Part shown: positions 4,496 through 5,058 of the stretch, piece by piece
How the letters are laid out: the number at the start of each line of letters is the position of its first letter
How positions within the stretch are numbered: the first letter of the stretch is position 1
DNA from: Nitrososphaera sp.
GTDB lineage: Archaea; Thermoproteota; Nitrososphaeria; Nitrososphaerales; Nitrososphaeraceae
Assembly (NCBI GenBank): GCA_025935445.1
Contig: JAICVG010000123.1
Span: 1 to 5,058, forward strand
Direction: 5' to 3'
Length of the DNA stretch: 5,058 nucleotides
The notes under the pieces: generated by a model
What the model was told of the DNA's origin: nothing
The model's input: the letters and a program-made list of their open reading frames with translations, nothing else
The model's database searches: none
Program-made: the position numbers and the translations under genes

Positions 4496-5058
4496 ATGAT
4501 AGAGAATTCTATCGAGATGTGGCCGATTATCAACGATATTTTACGAAGGGAAGGCGTTGCAAGGCAGCACCTGAACTCTTATAACGAATTCATGGAGCGG
4601 GGACTCCAAAGTATAATCGATGAAGTAGGCGAAATTGAAATAGAAACCGCAGAATATCCTTACAAGATCAAACTGGGGAAGATCAAGCTCCAGCAGCCGA
4701 GAATAATGGAGCTTGACGGCTCGATAACACATGTTGCCCCAATGGAAGCAAGGCTTCGTAACTTGACCTATGCATCACCTGTGATGCTGGAGTGTAGCGT
4801 AGTCGAAGATGGCAAGATTCTAGAATCGCGCTTTATCCACATAGGCGACATGCCGGTGATGGTTAAGTCCAATACATGCATTCTGCATAACCTGCCTGAG
4901 TCCAAGCTTGTGGAATTTGGCGAAGACGCCCGGGACCCCGGTGGGTACTTCATCATTAACGGCTCAGAACGGGTCATAGTAGGACTTGAAGATCTTTCAT
5001 ATAACAAAATAATTGTAGATGCCGAAGAAACTACAGGCACTATGCTGTACAAGGCCAA
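4496..5058 (+). CDS. rpoB: DNA-directed RNA polymerase subunit B (Rpo2), N-terminal part, runs off the right edge
   Basis: This is the second-largest catalytic subunit of RNA polymerase. The first 187 residues are visible from the ATG at 4496, beginning MIENSIEMWPIINDIL. They carry the conserved N-terminal (protrusion/lobe) blocks of archaeal and eukaryotic B subunits: HLNSYNEF (25-32), EARLRNLTYASP (84-95), GDMPVMVKSNTCIL (117-130) and DPGGYFIINGSERVIV (147-162). There are no frameshifts or stops. The frame remains open at base 5058, so whether the subunit is single or split into B'' and B' cannot be seen. The spacing of 7 bp after rpoH implies cotranscription. No strong ribosome binding site precedes the ATG (only GAGGG about 12 bases away), so translation may be coupled to rpoH. 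Minus-strand ORFs inside this region are shadows. Confidence 0.96.
   Translation, partial: MIENSIEMWPIINDILRREGVARQHLNSYNEFMERGLQSIIDEVGEIEIETAEYPYKIKLGKIKLQQPRIMELDGSITHVAPMEARLRNLTYASPVMLECSVVEDGKILESRFIHIGDMPVMVKSNTCILHNLPESKLVEFGEDARDPGGYFIINGSERVIVGLEDLSYNKIIVDAEETTGTMLYKA

Noticed and set aside
4541..5058. Minus-strand ORFs (4541-4732 and 4768-5058) within rpoB
   Set aside because: The plus strand encodes highly conserved RNA polymerase B blocks through the whole stretch.

Overview
The window is archaeal and most likely comes from an ammonia-oxidising thaumarchaeon (Nitrososphaerota, Nitrososphaera-like). The reasons are a stand-alone Bud32 kinase, archaeal 4-demethylwyosine synthase (Taw1), RNA polymerase subunit H directly before an archaeal/eukaryal-type subunit B, a tRNA-His with a bulge-helix-bulge intron, TATA-box promoters at leaderless spacing, and a secreted protein whose C-terminal tail resembles the thaumarchaeal PEFG-CTERM anchor. 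The genus is inference; the archaeal assignment is firm. It reads as core chromosome: no insertion sequence, CRISPR array, phage gene or integrase is visible.

Layout. Bases 1-89 look like a divergent promoter region. The 5' end of an unidentified minus-strand ORF runs off the left edge, and bud32 (90-701, +) leads into an XTP/dITP diphosphatase of the RdgB/HAM1 family (705-1256, +) after a 3-bp gap. That gene faces taw1 (2288 down to 1260, -) tail to tail with only 3 bp between the stops. taw1 and a NIF3/DUF34 metal-binding protein (2350-3168, +) diverge from a 61-bp gap holding a single near-palindromic TATA element that fits both. Next come tRNA-His(GUG) (3221-3322, +) with a 25-nt intron, facing terminators, and a minus-strand surface protein with signal peptide and C-terminal membrane anchor (4005 down to 3394). 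A 234-bp divergent region holds a 13-bp perfect inverted repeat and a T-rich leader. It is followed by rpoH (4240-4488, +, TTG start) and rpoB (4496 to the right edge, +, incomplete).

Functional themes. Several genes act on tRNA around position 37: Bud32 is part of KEOPS (t6A37), Taw1 builds the wyosine core at G37 of tRNA-Phe, and the tRNA-His intron sits between positions 37 and 38. The right end is the start of the RNA polymerase large-subunit operon. No wholly new multi-gene system is evident. The most unusual items are the competing folds of the tRNA-His intron, the shared divergent TATA elements, the inverted repeat beside the surface-protein promoter, the T-tract plus hairpin in the rpoH-rpoB leader, and a NIF3 protein with Asp in place of a conserved Glu ligand.
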